In this document: piece after piece, positions 15,905 to 24,936 of the stretch
How positions within the stretch are numbered: position 1 is the first letter of the stretch
Layout: every line of letters starts with the position of its first letter
Assembly (NCBI GenBank): GCA_017848795.1
Contig: JAFIHG010000040.1
Span: 1 to 44,201 of the forward strand
DNA length: 44,201 nucleotides
Reading direction: 5' to 3'
Origin: Candidatus Nanopelagicales bacterium
GTDB lineage: Bacteria; Actinomycetota; Actinomycetes; S36-B12; CAIYMF01
Notes under the pieces: generated by a model
What the model was told of the DNA's origin: nothing
The model's input: the letters and a program-made list of their open reading frames with translations, nothing else
The model's database searches: none
Made by a program: the position numbers and the translations under genes

Positions 15905-16271
15905 GGGCGTTCCCTGCCGCCGAGCCTCCGCTCATGCTCCTGCACGTCGGAGATCACGAGGTACACGAACTCGATACGTGCACCTGTGCGTGAGGCCGCA
16001 GTACGCCAGGTCTGCCGAGCTGGTTCGCTGGCGTTGACCGCATCGACGACGACATCGTGGCCGAGTCGCAGATTCTGCTCCGCCATCGCACGCGCCGCCG
16101 CGTACGCAGCGATGCCGACCTGCCGCCCTGACGGCAGCCCGCAGGCGAGGATCGACTCCTCGACCGCGTCGACGGACAGGTGGGCCGATCTCGTGCGCGA
16201 AGCGACGATCTCGGCGATGCTCGTCTTCCCGAACCGGGCAGGCCGGAGATGACGACGAGGCGTGCGGTCAC
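15905..16271 (-). pseudogene. P-loop kinase (AAA family ATPase-like), frameshifted and 3'-truncated
   Basis: Starting at GTG 16,271 (GTGA overlap with the higA stop) the frame reads MTARLVVISGLPGSGRR. The expected Walker A GLPGSGKTS is broken: the DNA has GGTTCGGGAAG where one more C would give G-S-G-K-T. After a one-base shift near 16,230 the other frame continues convincingly: GKTSIAEIVASRTRSAHLSV, then VEESILACGLPSGRQVGIAA, HDVVVDAVNASEPARQTWRT and IEFVYLVISDVQEHERRLGG. That frame then loses similarity after RERPHP and runs antisense into the TetR gene, so the usual C-terminal part is missing. This is a decayed small-molecule or zeta-like kinase, or, for the frameshift only, a sequencing error. 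Confidence 0.72.
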
Positions 16272-16588
16272 GCGCCTGCCAGCGGTGTGATCGCAGCGAT
16301 CTTGTCGCGCAACGCCCGGCGCTGCAGGCGCAGCTCGTAGTTCGACTGCAGGTTCATCCAGAGCTCCTCGGACGTGCCGAAGTAGCGCGCCAGACGGATC
16401 GCCGTGTCCGCGGTGATACCTCGCTTGCCGTGCACGATCTCGTTGATGCGCCGCGGCGGCACTCCGATCGACACGGCGAGCTTGTTCTGCGTGATCCCGA
16501 AGCCCTCAATGAAGTCCTCCATCAGGATCTCCCCCGGATGGATCGGTTCGATCAGATCGGCCTCAGCGGTAGTCGACGAGTTCGACAT
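16268..16588 (-). CDS. higA: HigA-family antitoxin (XRE helix-turn-helix)
   Basis: A 106-residue antitoxin. IEPIHPGEILMEDFIEGFGI is the classic HigA/VapI opening. The helix-turn-helix follows (ITQNKLAVSIGVPPRRINEI, VHGKRGITADTAIRLARYFG), then the SEELWMNLQSNYEL motif. It neutralises HigB and represses the operon. ATG 16,588 has GGAGG eight bases upstream and lies 26 bases inside the end of higB. The longer upstream frame is antisense to nothing and merely runs through higB in another frame. Its stop overlaps the kinase remnant start (GTGA). Confidence 0.93.
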   Translation of the reverse strand: MSNSSTTAEADLIEPIHPGEILMEDFIEGFGITQNKLAVSIGVPPRRINEIVHGKRGITADTAIRLARYFGTSEELWMNLQSNYELRLQRRALRDKIAAITPLAGA

Positions 16589-16844
16589 TGTCCGCACCTC
16601 CCTCACTCCAGACGAAGCAGAGACGCCATTGCGCGTCGACGCGGACGCTGTGCTGCCCGCGTCGGTCACCGACCAGACGCTCCAGCCGGTTCCCCGGCGG
16701 GATCCGGAGGTCCTCGACATCCTTCGCCGCATGGATCAGCTCGAGGTTGCGCATGTCCGCCCGCTGCACCATCCGGTCGACGCCCTTGACGTACTGCTCA
16801 TGCCAGATGCGCTCGGTCTCCTTGCTGCCGAACGATCTGATCAC
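16563..16844 (-). CDS. higB: HigB-family toxin (RelE-like mRNA interferase)
   Basis: A 93-residue RelE/HigB-fold toxin, MIRSFGSKETERIWHEQYVK through DLRIPPGNRLERLVGDRRGQ and HSVRVDAQWRLCFVWSEGGA, ending NVELVDYR. These are the usual HigB motifs. The family cleaves mRNA on the ribosome. The toxin gene comes first, as is usual for higBA. GTG 16,844 has TACGAT six bases upstream and no SD, so it is probably leaderless. It lies 33 bp beyond the ychF stop on the same strand, so readthrough is possible. Confidence 0.93.
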   Translation of the reverse strand: MIRSFGSKETERIWHEQYVKGVDRMVQRADMRNLELIHAAKDVEDLRIPPGNRLERLVGDRRGQHSVRVDAQWRLCFVWSEGGADNVELVDYR

Positions 16845-16850
16845 GAGGCC

Positions 16851-16870
16851 ATCGTATGACGCGACGCGTC
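16851..16870 (-). promoter_or_regulatory. higBA -10 box with adjacent palindromic operator
   Basis: The -10 is TACGAT (16,851-16,856), six bases before the higB GTG. Directly upstream, in the spacer, is the 13-bp palindrome GACGCGACGCGTC (16,858-16,870). This is a likely HigA binding site for autorepression by blocking polymerase. The short AT-rich stretch to 16,896 contrasts with the surrounding GC content. Confidence 0.55.
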
Positions 16871-16877
16871 AATAACG

Positions 16878-17951
16878 CTACACGTTAAATCTGAATTCCA
16901 CTACGTCGCCGTCCTGCATGACGTAGTCCTTGCCCTCCATACGGGCCTTGCCCGCCGCCCGCACCGCGGCGACCGAACCGGCGGCGACGAGGTCGTCGTA
17001 CGAGATGACCTCCGCCTTGATGAAGCCCTTCTGGAAGTCGGTGTGGATCACGCCCGCCGCCTCCGGTGCCGTGGCGCCCTTGCGGATCGTCCACGCGCGG
17101 CTCTCCTTGGGCCCGGCTGTCAGGTACGTCTGCAGTCCGAGGGCGTCGAAGGCGGCGCGCGCCAGCGTGGTGAGCCCCGGCTCGGTGAGGCCGACCGACT
17201 CCAACAGCTCGAGCGCCTCGTCGTCGGTGAGGTCGGCGAGCTCGGCCTCCGTCCGGGCGTCGAGGAGCACGGCGGGCGCCGGCGCCACGAGGTCGCGCAG
17301 CTCGCTCGCCACCCGCTCGTCGGCGAGCATGTCGAGATCGACGTTGAAGACGTACAGGAACGGCTTCGCCGTAAGGAGCGACAGCTCGCGCAGCGGCGCG
17401 GGGTCGAGGCGGGCGGCGAAGACCGTCGTACCTTCGGCAAGCACCTGCTCGGCCTGCTCGGCGGCGGCGAGGGCCGGCTCGTTCCGCTTGTCGGCGCGGG
17501 CTTCCTTGCGCAACCGCGGCAACGCTTTCTCGAGGGTCTGCAGGTCCGCGAGGATGAGTTCGGTGTTGATGGTCTCGATGTCGGCCTTGGGCGCCACGAC
17601 GCCCTCGACGTGCACGACGTCGGGGTCGCCGAACACGCGCACGACCTGGCAGATCGCGTCGGACTCCCGGATGTGGGCGAGGAACTGGTTGCCGAGCCCG
17701 GCCCCTTCGCTGGCGCCCTTCACGATCCCGGCGATGTCGACGAACGACACCGTGGCCGGCAGTTGCCGCTCGGAGCCGAACAGCTCGGCGAGGACCGCCA
17801 ACCTCGGGTCCGGCACGCCCACCACACCGATGTTGGGCTCGATCGTCGCGAACGGGTAGTTCGCCGCGAGCACGTCGTTCTTGGTCAACGCGTTGAAGAG
17901 CGTGGACTTGCCGACGTTGGGCAGGCCGACGATGCCGATGGTGAGGGCCAC
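16878..17951 (-). CDS. ychF: YchF/Obg-like ATPase
   Basis: A 357-residue universally conserved P-loop NTPase of the Obg family that binds ribosomes and prefers ATP in most species. The P-loop is GIVGLPNVGKSTLFNALTKN (residues about 6-25). The G2/G3 region has FATIEPNIGVVGVPDPR and VDIAGIVKGASEGAGLGNQF. A helical coiled-coil insertion follows (ETINTELILADLQTLEKALP), and the C-terminal TGS domain ends DGDVVEFRFNV. The GTG start is supported by a TAGACT box eight bases upstream. It is followed by higBA on the same strand. Confidence 0.96.
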   Translation of the reverse strand: MALTIGIVGLPNVGKSTLFNALTKNDVLAANYPFATIEPNIGVVGVPDPRLAVLAELFGSERQLPATVSFVDIAGIVKGASEGAGLGNQFLAHIRESDAICQVVRVFGDPDVVHVEGVVAPKADIETINTELILADLQTLEKALPRLRKEARADKRNEPALAAAEQAEQVLAEGTTVFAARLDPAPLRELSLLTAKPFLYVFNVDLDMLADERVASELRDLVAPAPAVLLDARTEAELADLTDDEALELLESVGLTEPGLTTLARAAFDALGLQTYLTAGPKESRAWTIRKGATAPEAAGVIHTDFQKGFIKAEVISYDDLVAAGSVAAVRAAGKARMEGKDYVMQDGDVVEFRFNV

Positions 17952-17959
17952 GGGCGCTG

Positions 17960-17965
17960 AGTCTA
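17960..17965 (-). promoter_or_regulatory. -10 box of ychF
   Basis: TAGACT on the minus strand, eight bases before the GTG at 17,951. It predicts a leaderless or nearly leaderless mRNA. Confidence 0.45.
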
Positions 17966-17997
17966 GGAAGCGCGGGGCGTACGCCGCAGGGTCAGGG

Positions 17998-18483
17998 TCA
18001 CGGGCCGAGGACCGCCAGCAGGGTGGCGCGGGCGGCGGCGTAGAGGCCCGGCGCCTCGCTCTCCCGCGGGCCGGCGACGTTCAGCACGAGGTCCGGGCCG
18101 AAGCCGGCGAGCCAACGCGCGATCTCCGCCACGCTGTCCGGGGTCGTCACCAGCAGCGGCCTGCCGAGGTCCCGCGCCGCCCTGGTCGTCAGGTCGGTGC
18201 CCTGCGAGGCACAACCGTCCGGTCGGAGCACCAGGGTGGCGTCGCTGTCGCGGACGTTCCATGCGGTACGGACGGCAGGATCGCGCGCGGGTGTCTCGCG
18301 CAGCGCCGGATAGCGGGCGAGCAGGCCGGGCGCTCGCGGCAGGTCCTCCGCCGCGCCGCCACGCGGGCACCAGCCGCCGTACCCGATGCCGAGCCGCAGC
18401 GCGACGTCGAGCGCCGCCCGGTCGGGCCCGGTCTGACCGCCGGAGACGATGCGCACCACCGTCAGCCTGCCAGCGGCCGGCAC
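17998..18483 (-). CDS. SLOG-superfamily protein (putative molybdenum carrier/YpsA-related)
   Basis: A 161-residue protein. VRIVSGGQTGPDRAALDVAL, then GYGGWCPRGGAAED, is the pattern of the 'putative molybdenum carrier' and YpsA-type SLOG (Rossmann-like) proteins that bind nucleotide-type ligands. Further motifs are NVRDSDATLVLRPDG, LVTTPDSVAEIARWLAG and LNVAGPRESEAPGLY. There is no signal peptide. The start is GTG 18,483, or an internal GTG just before VRIVSGGQ. It lies 5 bp downstream of the large membrane protein gene, so the two may be co-transcribed. The molybdenum-carrier name comes from family annotation, and there is no local support for it. Confidence 0.8.
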   Translation of the reverse strand: MPAAGRLTVVRIVSGGQTGPDRAALDVALRLGIGYGGWCPRGGAAEDLPRAPGLLARYPALRETPARDPAVRTAWNVRDSDATLVLRPDGCASQGTDLTTRAARDLGRPLLVTTPDSVAEIARWLAGFGPDLVLNVAGPRESEAPGLYAAARATLLAVLGP

Positions 18484-18488
18484 GCGCG

Positions 18489-20375
18489 TCAGTCGCTCCG
18501 TACGAGCACGACGGCGTCACCGGAGCGGTAGGCCTCGCGCCACGCGCCCGACGCCAGCAGTAGCGGCAGGTCGAGCTGGCGGTCCTCGCCGTACACCACC
18601 CGTTCGCCGACCAGCAGGTAGCGCACGTCGAGGTCGTCGGCGATCCGGCGCACCTGCGGGTCGACGCCCAGCTGCGCCGCGTGCTGCAGCAGGTACCACC
18701 GGTCCTGCCAGCCGGCGCGGTACCAGAGATCGCTCTTCGGACCGAACACCGGCGCGACCCCGTCGAGCGGGTACATCCACATCGAGCCGTCGTGCGAGTC
18801 GTTGAGCACCCGCTCGCCCGGCCGGGTGTGCGCGGCGAGCCACGCGTACGCGTCCCGGTCGGAGGCGGTCACCACCGAGTACGCGTCGTAGGTACGCGAC
18901 CCGATAGTCGCGCAGATCGCCACCGCGGGTGCAAGGAGCAGGACACCGAGACCGACCGTGACGGCGCCCACGCGCAACGGCGCCCGTCCCAGCAGCCGCG
19001 CGATGCCGATGCCGACCAGCATCCCGACCGGCACGGTCAGGGTCGCGAGCAGCCGAAAGCCGTTGCTGTACCAAGGAATCGCCAGCCGGTGGGCCACGGT
19101 GGACCCGGTGATGCAAGCCCAGGCGAGCAGGGCGAGCAGCCCGCTCGCCACCGTCATCGCGACGACGACCCGGTCGGCCCTGGCGACGGCCAGGCCCAGT
19201 ACGAGCAGCGCACTGAGCACCCAGGCGAGAAGCACCTGCCGGCCGCCCCACTCGTCGGCGAGCGTGGGAGCGGAGAGCAGCCCGAGCCAGCCGTCGTGCA
19301 GGGCGTCGAGAGGCGCCTCCGCGGGACCGGGGGTTCCGGCGGCGCGTTCCGACAGCCCTCCCCCGAGCAGCGCGAGGACCGGCCCGAGCGCCAGCAGACC
19401 GGTCGCGGCGGCCGCTCCGGCACCGCGCAGGGCGGCGCGCCACCTGCGGCGCTGCCTCGCGCAGACGGCGCCCAGCGCGGCGGCGCCCAGGACGGCGCAC
19501 GTCACGACTTCCGAGCTGTGGACGGCGAAGACTCCAGCTACGGCAGCACCGAGCAGCACACCGGCCCGGGCCCCGTGCCGGGGCAGCGCGAGCGTCAGCA
19601 GCAGGCCCGCCGGCATCAGCGCGATCCCGGACACCATGGCGAGGGCGCCCCACGGCAGGTGACCCCACGGCATCGCGGGCAGCGCGGCGACGACCAGCGC
19701 GGAAGCACCGGCGGCGGCACCCGGGAGGACACCGGCAGGACGCGCCGCCCGGGTCACGGCGCGGGTGAGCGCGAAGGTCCCGACGGGCAGCGCCACCGCG
19801 ACGAGGGTCGCCGTCTGCACGTGCAGCGCCGCGCCGGGCTCGAGCCCGGTGAGCTGGACGAGGAAGGACGCGACAAGGTGCAGCGCGAGCGGGTAGAACG
19901 CGACACCGCCTGCGCCGTCCCCCAGGTCGGTCGCGATGATCCGGTCGGGCGCGATCGTGCCGAGCAATCCGATGCGGTAGGTGAAGATGCCGGCGTTCGC
20001 ACCGTCGTCGTACGTCGGCACGGTCGTGGTCGACCGGATCGCCCACCACCACAGCCCGTACGCGACAACGACCGCCGCTCCCAGCGCCAGGTGCGGGACG
20101 GCGAGCCGTGGCCGGGTCCAGCCGCGGGCGCGCAGCAGCAGGAACCCGCCGACCGCGGCGGCCACGACGACCGGCAACGCCACCGTCCGCCACTGCACCC
20201 GCGCGCCGACGACATCGAGGTAGGACGCCAGGCCGTACAACAGGCCGTACGACACGGCGGGCGCGACGGCGAGCCGGACCAGGCGTGAGGATCCGGGCAG
20301 CAGCCACCAGGTGAGCACGGTGCCGGGCAGCCAGAGCACGACAGCGCACAGCGCGAGGGCCGCGACAACCGCCAT
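18489..20375 (-). CDS. DUF6541-type polytopic membrane protein
   Basis: A 628-residue protein with a dozen or more hydrophobic segments beginning MAVVAALALCAVVLWLPGTV. After about four helices comes a conserved loop, STTTVPTYDDGANAGIFTYR, then further helices and a C-terminal soluble part (SRTYDAYSVVTASDRDAYAW, LNDSHDGSMWMYPLDGVAPV, FGPKSDLWYRAGW). This is the layout of actinobacterial DUF6541 proteins, which resemble GT-C glycosyltransferases. The Asp pair in the first large loop fits that idea, but no activity is established. The ATG has GGAAGGGG upstream. It is divergent from rmuC and followed closely by the SLOG gene. Confidence 0.82.
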   Translation of the reverse strand: MAVVAALALCAVVLWLPGTVLTWWLLPGSSRLVRLAVAPAVSYGLLYGLASYLDVVGARVQWRTVALPVVVAAAVGGFLLLRARGWTRPRLAVPHLALGAAVVVAYGLWWWAIRSTTTVPTYDDGANAGIFTYRIGLLGTIAPDRIIATDLGDGAGGVAFYPLALHLVASFLVQLTGLEPGAALHVQTATLVAVALPVGTFALTRAVTRAARPAGVLPGAAAGASALVVAALPAMPWGHLPWGALAMVSGIALMPAGLLLTLALPRHGARAGVLLGAAVAGVFAVHSSEVVTCAVLGAAALGAVCARQRRRWRAALRGAGAAAATGLLALGPVLALLGGGLSERAAGTPGPAEAPLDALHDGWLGLLSAPTLADEWGGRQVLLAWVLSALLVLGLAVARADRVVVAMTVASGLLALLAWACITGSTVAHRLAIPWYSNGFRLLATLTVPVGMLVGIGIARLLGRAPLRVGAVTVGLGVLLLAPAVAICATIGSRTYDAYSVVTASDRDAYAWLAAHTRPGERVLNDSHDGSMWMYPLDGVAPVFGPKSDLWYRAGWQDRWYLLQHAAQLGVDPQVRRIADDLDVRYLLVGERVVYGEDRQLDLPLLLASGAWREAYRSGDAVVLVRSD

Positions 20376-20555
20376 CGACGCCCCTTCCAGCCCTGGTGGC
20401 GTCGACGAACGCCGTGCGCCCGGGGGACCCTACTGGCGCACGCCGGGGCCGGGCGCGGCCCACACCGGTGCGACGCCCGGTCCCTGCCGAGCGTTCCCGC
20501 CGGCCGCGTCACCGCGGGTCCGGGCACTGTCGGAGGTGGGCCGCACAGTGGTGCC

Positions 20556-21734
20556 ATGCGCGAACCTGCTGTGCTGGTGCTCGTACTGACCGTCGGCGTC
20601 CTGCTCGGCATCGCCCTCGCCGTAGGTGCGGTGCGCTGGGCGGCCCGCCGCCGCCTCGCGGGCGCCTCGCACCGCGCCCTACCCGATCCGGGCGCCCAGG
20701 GCGCCGCAGAGCGGGCTGCGGTGCAGGCCTTGGTGCGCCCGCTGCAGGACACCCTCGCGCGGGTGAGCGACCAGCTCGCGCGGGCCGAGGTGGAGCGGGC
20801 GGCGGCGCAGGCCGAGCTGCGCGAGCAGGTGCGCCGGACCGCCGAGGGCACCGAGTCGCTGCGCGCCGAGACCGGGCGCCTCGTCACCGCGCTGCGCCGC
20901 AGCGAGGTCCGCGGCCGCTGGGGCGAGGTGCAGTTGCGCCGCCTGGTGGAAGCCGCCGGGCTGCTGGAGCACGTGCACTTCACCGAACAGGCGCACAGCG
21001 CGGGTGCGGACGGCGACCCGACGCTGCGCCCCGACCTGCTGGTCCACCTCGCCGACGGCCGGCACGTCGTCGTCGACGCCAAGGTGCCGCTCTCGGCCTT
21101 CCTCGACGCGTCCGCTGCCGTGGACGACGCCCACCGGGACGCGGCGCTCGCACGGCATGCCACGGAGGTCCTGCATCACGTCGAGCGGCTCTCGGCGAAG
21201 GAGTACTGGCGGCGGCACGACTCACCGGAATTCGTCGTGCTGTTCCTCCCCGCCGAGTCGTTCCTCGCCGCGGCCCTCGACGTCCGGCCGGACCTGCTGG
21301 AGCTGGCCTTCGCCCGCGACGTGGTCCTCGCGACACCGACGACCCTGCTGGCGTTGCTGCGCACGGTCTCTTACGCGTGGCGGCAGGACGCCGCGGCGCG
21401 GGGCGCGGCAGAGGTGCACGCCCTGGGTCGCGAGCTGCACACCCGGCTCGCGACCATGGGCGGCCACCTCGCGCGCCTGGGGAGCAGCCTGGACAGCGCG
21501 GTCGACCAGTTCAACCGGACCATCGGATCGCTCGAGAGCCGGGTGCTGGTCAGCGCACGCCGCCTGGCCGACCTCGGCGTCGTCGACGCCACCGCGGCCG
21601 ATGCGGGCCTGGCGCCCGTGCACCCGATCACGGCCGTGTCCCGCCGCCCCACCGCCGCGGAGCTCACCGAGCCCGACGCGCCGCAGGCAACGGCCGCGAT
21701 GGACCGGCACAGCGATCGCGTCCCGTACCGTTGA
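20556..21734 (+). CDS. rmuC: DNA recombination protein RmuC
   Basis: A 392-residue protein. The N-terminal membrane helix is VLVLVLTVGVLLGIALAVGA. A coiled-coil region follows at about 50-110 (VRPLQDTLARVSDQLARAEV). The RmuC domain begins RSEVRGRWGEVQLRRLVEAA and continues RPDLLVHLADGRHVVVDAKV, the PD-(D/E)xK-like nuclease core. Further motifs are SAKEYWRRHDSPEFVVLFLP and DVVLATPTTLLALLRTVSYA. RmuC limits DNA rearrangements, and its mechanism is not settled. ATG 20,556 has only a weak -10-like CACAGT six bases upstream. The stop TGA lies inside the promoter/start region of the next gene. Confidence 0.93.
   Translation: MREPAVLVLVLTVGVLLGIALAVGAVRWAARRRLAGASHRALPDPGAQGAAERAAVQALVRPLQDTLARVSDQLARAEVERAAAQAELREQVRRTAEGTESLRAETGRLVTALRRSEVRGRWGEVQLRRLVEAAGLLEHVHFTEQAHSAGADGDPTLRPDLLVHLADGRHVVVDAKVPLSAFLDASAAVDDAHRDAALARHATEVLHHVERLSAKEYWRRHDSPEFVVLFLPAESFLAAALDVRPDLLELAFARDVVLATPTTLLALLRTVSYAWRQDAAARGAAEVHALGRELHTRLATMGGHLARLGSSLDSAVDQFNRTIGSLESRVLVSARRLADLGVVDATAADAGLAPVHPITAVSRRPTAAELTEPDAPQATAAMDRHSDRVPYR
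21726..21731 (+). promoter_or_regulatory. -10 box of the DUF6542 gene inside the rmuC 3' end
   Basis: TACCGT, six bases before the GTG at 21,738, overlapping the last codons of rmuC. It predicts separate leaderless expression of the downstream gene. Confidence 0.4.
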
Positions 21735-21737
21735 CCC

Positions 21738-22685
21738 GTGAGCTCCCGGCCGGACAGCCCGCCGACCCCGCAGGGTCCGACGCGGCACTCCTACGATGCG
21801 CTGTTCGGCGACGAGGACGCGCCCCCGGCCGCACCGCCCGCGCCGCCCGCCGCCGCGCCCCCCGTACCGCCGGCGGAGCGGCCGGCAGAACCGACGTCGT
21901 ACGACGACCCGGTGCACGAGGAGCCGTACCGCCCCGCGGCTGCGGCGGCGGTGCAGGCGGAGCCGGCCGACCCGGTCCAACCGGCGCGCAAGGTCGACCT
22001 GGGCCGGGAGAGCGGCGAGCCGGAGCCGGTGCGGGCCGCCCGTACCGTCGACACCGGCCGGCTCTACCACTCCGCCGGTGCCGCTGCGGTCGCCGACGCC
22101 ACCGGCGCGATCCCGGCTCTCCGCGACGCGCCGCCGGAGGCGGCGGTCGACGCAGCCACCCCCCGACCGCCGGAGCCGTCCGTGCCCGAACCTCCTGCCC
22201 GCGTGCTCGAGCCCTCTCCCGAGGTGGACGTGACCCGGTACGAAGCCGTCGCCGGACAGTCCGCCCCTGCCGGACCCTCGGTCCTGGGCGATGCCGACCG
22301 CGGGCTGACCTACCTCGGCGCCGTCACGGTGATCGGCGTGCCCACCCTGCTGGTCGGGTTCGCGCAGGCGCTGATCTGGAACCGCATCGGCTGGCTGACG
22401 GGCCTGGTGCTGCTGGTCACCACCGGCTACGCCGCGCTGACCCTGCGACGGACCGACCACGCGGCCGCCGTGGTCGTCCCCTCGCTCGCATTCCTCGTCA
22501 CGACGTTGCTCGCCGGCCAGCTCACCCTCACCGAGGGCGGCTCGCTGCTGGTGCGCGAAGGATTCATGATCGTGCGCACCCTGGCGGAGAACGCGCCATG
22601 GGTGCTCGGCGCGACACTGCTCGCCGCCGTCATCGTGCTGGTGCGCCGCCGGCGTGCCCGCGGCGGGCGCCCGTCAGCGCTCTGA
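21738..22685 (+). CDS. DUF6542 membrane protein with long Pro/Ala-rich N-terminus
   Basis: A 315-residue protein. Residues 1 to about 180 are low-complexity, acidic and Pro/Ala-rich ([20 protein letters not shown]) and probably disordered in the cytoplasm. The C-terminal third has four membrane helices: [57 protein letters not shown] and [20 protein letters not shown]. Order and spacing match DUF6542 proteins, which usually sit beside ispH in actinobacteria, as here. The function is unknown. It starts 3 bp after the rmuC stop. The last 12 bp overlap the converging ispH. Confidence 0.85.
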   Translation: MSSRPDSPPTPQGPTRHSYDALFGDEDAPPAAPPAPPAAAPPVPPAERPAEPTSYDDPVHEEPYRPAAAAAVQAEPADPVQPARKVDLGRESGEPEPVRAARTVDTGRLYHSAGAAAVADATGAIPALRDAPPEAAVDAATPRPPEPSVPEPPARVLEPSPEVDVTRYEAVAGQSAPAGPSVLGDADRGLTYLGAVTVIGVPTLLVGFAQALIWNRIGWLTGLVLLVTTGYAALTLRRTDHAAAVVVPSLAFLVTTLLAGQLTLTEGGSLLVREGFMIVRTLAENAPWVLGATLLAAVIVLVRRRRARGGRPSAL

Positions 22686-23663
22686 AGCCGGGCGCGGGCT
22701 GCGGACTTCCTTGGGCAGTGTGAAGACGAGCCGCTCGCGGGTCGCCTCGACCTCCTCGACCTCGTCGAATCCGTGCGCGGCGAGCCAGTCGAGCACGTCG
22801 CGTACCAGGATCTCCGGCACCGAGGCGCCACTGGTGAGACCGACGGTCCTGACGCCGTCGAACCACAGCGGGTCCAGCTCGCCGGCGGTGTCGATGCGGT
22901 AGGCGGCCGCCGCTCCGGCGTCGCGTGCCACCTCGACGAGCCGTACCGAGTTCGACGAGTTGGCCGAACCCACGACCACCATGACGTCCGCGCGCGACCC
23001 GATCAGCTTGACCGCGTTCTGCCGGTTCTGCGTCGCGTAGCAGATGTCGTCGCTGGGCGGGTCGACCAGCTGCGGCACGCGCGCCCGCAGCCGCTCGACG
23101 GTCTGCGCCGTCTCGTCGACCGAGAGTGTCGTCTGGGACAACCAGACGACCTTGTCGCCGTCCGGAACCTCGACCTCGGCCGCGTGGTCGGGGTCCTCGA
23201 CCAGCGTGATGTGCGCGGGCGCCTCGCCGGTGGTGCCGACGACCTCCTCGTGCCCCTCGTGGCCGATGAGCATGATCCGGTAGCCGTCGGCGGCGAAGCG
23301 CCGCGCCTCGTTGTGCACCTTGGTCACGAGCGGGCAGGTCGCGTCGATGGTGCGCAACCCGCGCGCGGCCGCCTGCTCGTGGACGTCGGGCGCCACGCCG
23401 TGCGCGCTGAACACGACGAGCGCCCCCTCGGGCACCTCGTCGGTCTCCTCGACGAAGACCGCACCCCGCTCCTGCAGCGCCGCGACGACGTACTTGTTGT
23501 GGACGATCTCCTTGCGCACGTACACGGGGGCTCCGTGCAGCTCGAGCGCCCGCTCCACGGTCTGCACCGCCCGATCGACACCAGCGCAGTAGCCGCGTGG
23601 GGCGGCCAGCAGCACACGCCGGCCCGTCGGCACGACAGGGGGTACGGCAGTCACGGCGTCCAT
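22674..23663 (-). CDS. ispH: 4-hydroxy-3-methylbut-2-enyl diphosphate reductase
   Basis: A 329-residue iron-sulfur enzyme of the MEP pathway that reduces HMBPP to IPP and DMAPP. The three cluster cysteines are visible: Cys26 in [13 protein letters not shown], Cys110 in [15 protein letters not shown] and Cys208 in [15 protein letters not shown]. The HGV ([10 protein letters not shown]) and VVGTTGE motifs and the substrate-binding [10 protein letters not shown] are also present. The length is normal. ATG 23,663 lies near RGYC, as in other actinobacterial IspH, and the longer frame to 23,972 overlaps the divergent xseA. The C-terminus overlaps the converging DUF6542 gene by 12 bp. Confidence 0.95.
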   Translation of the reverse strand: MDAVTAVPPVVPTGRRVLLAAPRGYCAGVDRAVQTVERALELHGAPVYVRKEIVHNKYVVAALQERGAVFVEETDEVPEGALVVFSAHGVAPDVHEQAAARGLRTIDATCPLVTKVHNEARRFAADGYRIMLIGHEGHEEVVGTTGEAPAHITLVEDPDHAAEVEVPDGDKVVWLSQTTLSVDETAQTVERLRARVPQLVDPPSDDICYATQNRQNAVKLIGSRADVMVVVGSANSSNSVRLVEVARDAGAAAAYRIDTAGELDPLWFDGVRTVGLTSGASVPEILVRDVLDWLAAHGFDEVEEVEATRERLVFTLPKEVRSPRPASER

Positions 23664-23696
23664 GGTAGGTCTCACGCCGGACCGGCCCCGCCGCCG

Positions 23697-23702
23697 TACC
23701 CT
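23697..23702 (+). promoter_or_regulatory. -10 box of xseA
   Basis: TACCCT, seven bases before the GTG at 23,710, in the 46-bp gap to the divergent ispH. It supports GTG 23,710 as a leaderless start. Confidence 0.45.
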
Positions 23703-23709
23703 CACCGAC

Positions 23710-24936
23710 GTGGCACTGCAGACCTCGCCCGAGCACCCAGCCGCGGTACGGACGATCGCCCGCGCGCTGCTGTCGTACGTCGACCGGCTCGGCGCGGTGT
23801 GGATCGAGGGGCAGGTCGCGCAGCTGAACCGCCGACCGGGCGCAGGCACGGTCTTCTTCACGCTGCGTGACACCCAGGCCGACATGAGCCTGACGCTCAC
23901 GGCGGCCCCCCGCGTCCTCGCGGCCATGCCGGTGCCGCTCGCGGAGGGACAGCGCGTTGTCGTGCATGCCAAGGCCGAGTTCTACCCTGCGCGCGGGACG
24001 CTCACGTTCCAGGCACGCCAGGTGCGCGCCGTCGGGCTCGGCGAGCTGCTCGCTGCGCTCGAGCGCCTCAAGACGGTGCTCGCCGCGGAAGGTCTCTTCG
24101 ACGGCGGCCGCAAGCGCCCGCTGCCGTTCCTGCCGCGTCGCGTCGGCCTGATCTGCGGACGCGCGAGCGACGCCGAGCGCGACGTCGTCGAGAACGCCCG
24201 TCGGCGCTGGCCCGCAGTGCGCTTCGAGACCCGGGAGGTCGCCGTCCAGGGCACCCGTGCCGTGACCGAGATCACCACGGCGCTGCGCGAACTGGACGGG
24301 ATCGCAGAGGTCGACGTCATCGTGCTGACCCGCGGCGGCGGGTCGGTGGAGGACCTGCTGTCGTTCTCGGACGAGGGCCTCGTACGGGCAGTCGCGGCGT
24401 GCCGGACCCCGGTCGTCGCGGCCATCGGACACGAGAAGGACGCACCGCTCGTCGACCTGGTCGCCGACGTCCGGGCCTCGACGCCGACCGACGCCGCCCG
24501 CCGGGTCGTGCCGGACCTGGCCGAGCAGCTGGGCATCGTCGCGGACCTGCGCGCACGCGCCGCCCGGTCGGTGACGGTCGGACTCGAGCAGGAGGCGCGT
24601 CGGCTCGCCGATCTGCGCGCCCGACCGGTGCTGCGCGCTCCCGACGTGCTGGTCGAGCGCCGCGTGGAGCAGATCGACGCGCTGCTGCTGCGCAGTCGAC
24701 GCTGCGTACGCCACGAGCTGGACCGCGCGGGCGACGACCTGACGCACACGCTCGCCCGGGTACGGGCGCTGTCCCCGGCGGCGACGCTCGACCGCGGCTA
24801 CGCCGTGGTGCAGCGATCCGACGGACAGGTCGTACGGGACCCGGACCAGGCGCCCGCCGGTTCCGCGCTGCGATTGCGGGTCGCGGCCGGGGTGCTCGTC
24901 GCCACCAGCGGCGGCGCCGAGAAGCGGCCGGACTGA
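23710..24936 (+). CDS. xseA: Exodeoxyribonuclease VII large subunit
   Basis: A 408-residue catalytic subunit of the single-strand-specific exonuclease. An N-terminal OB-fold ([36 protein letters not shown]) is followed by the catalytic domain with [40 protein letters not shown] and [21 protein letters not shown] helical C-terminal part ends in the conserved [14 protein letters not shown] 23,710 is preferred over the frame to 23,662 because a -10 box lies seven bases upstream and the protein then starts just before the OB-fold. The partner xseB is 231 bp downstream. Confidence 0.95.
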   Translation: MALQTSPEHPAAVRTIARALLSYVDRLGAVWIEGQVAQLNRRPGAGTVFFTLRDTQADMSLTLTAAPRVLAAMPVPLAEGQRVVVHAKAEFYPARGTLTFQARQVRAVGLGELLAALERLKTVLAAEGLFDGGRKRPLPFLPRRVGLICGRASDAERDVVENARRRWPAVRFETREVAVQGTRAVTEITTALRELDGIAEVDVIVLTRGGGSVEDLLSFSDEGLVRAVAACRTPVVAAIGHEKDAPLVDLVADVRASTPTDAARRVVPDLAEQLGIVADLRARAARSVTVGLEQEARRLADLRARPVLRAPDVLVERRVEQIDALLLRSRRCVRHELDRAGDDLTHTLARVRALSPAATLDRGYAVVQRSDGQVVRDPDQAPAGSALRLRVAAGVLVATSGGAEKRPD

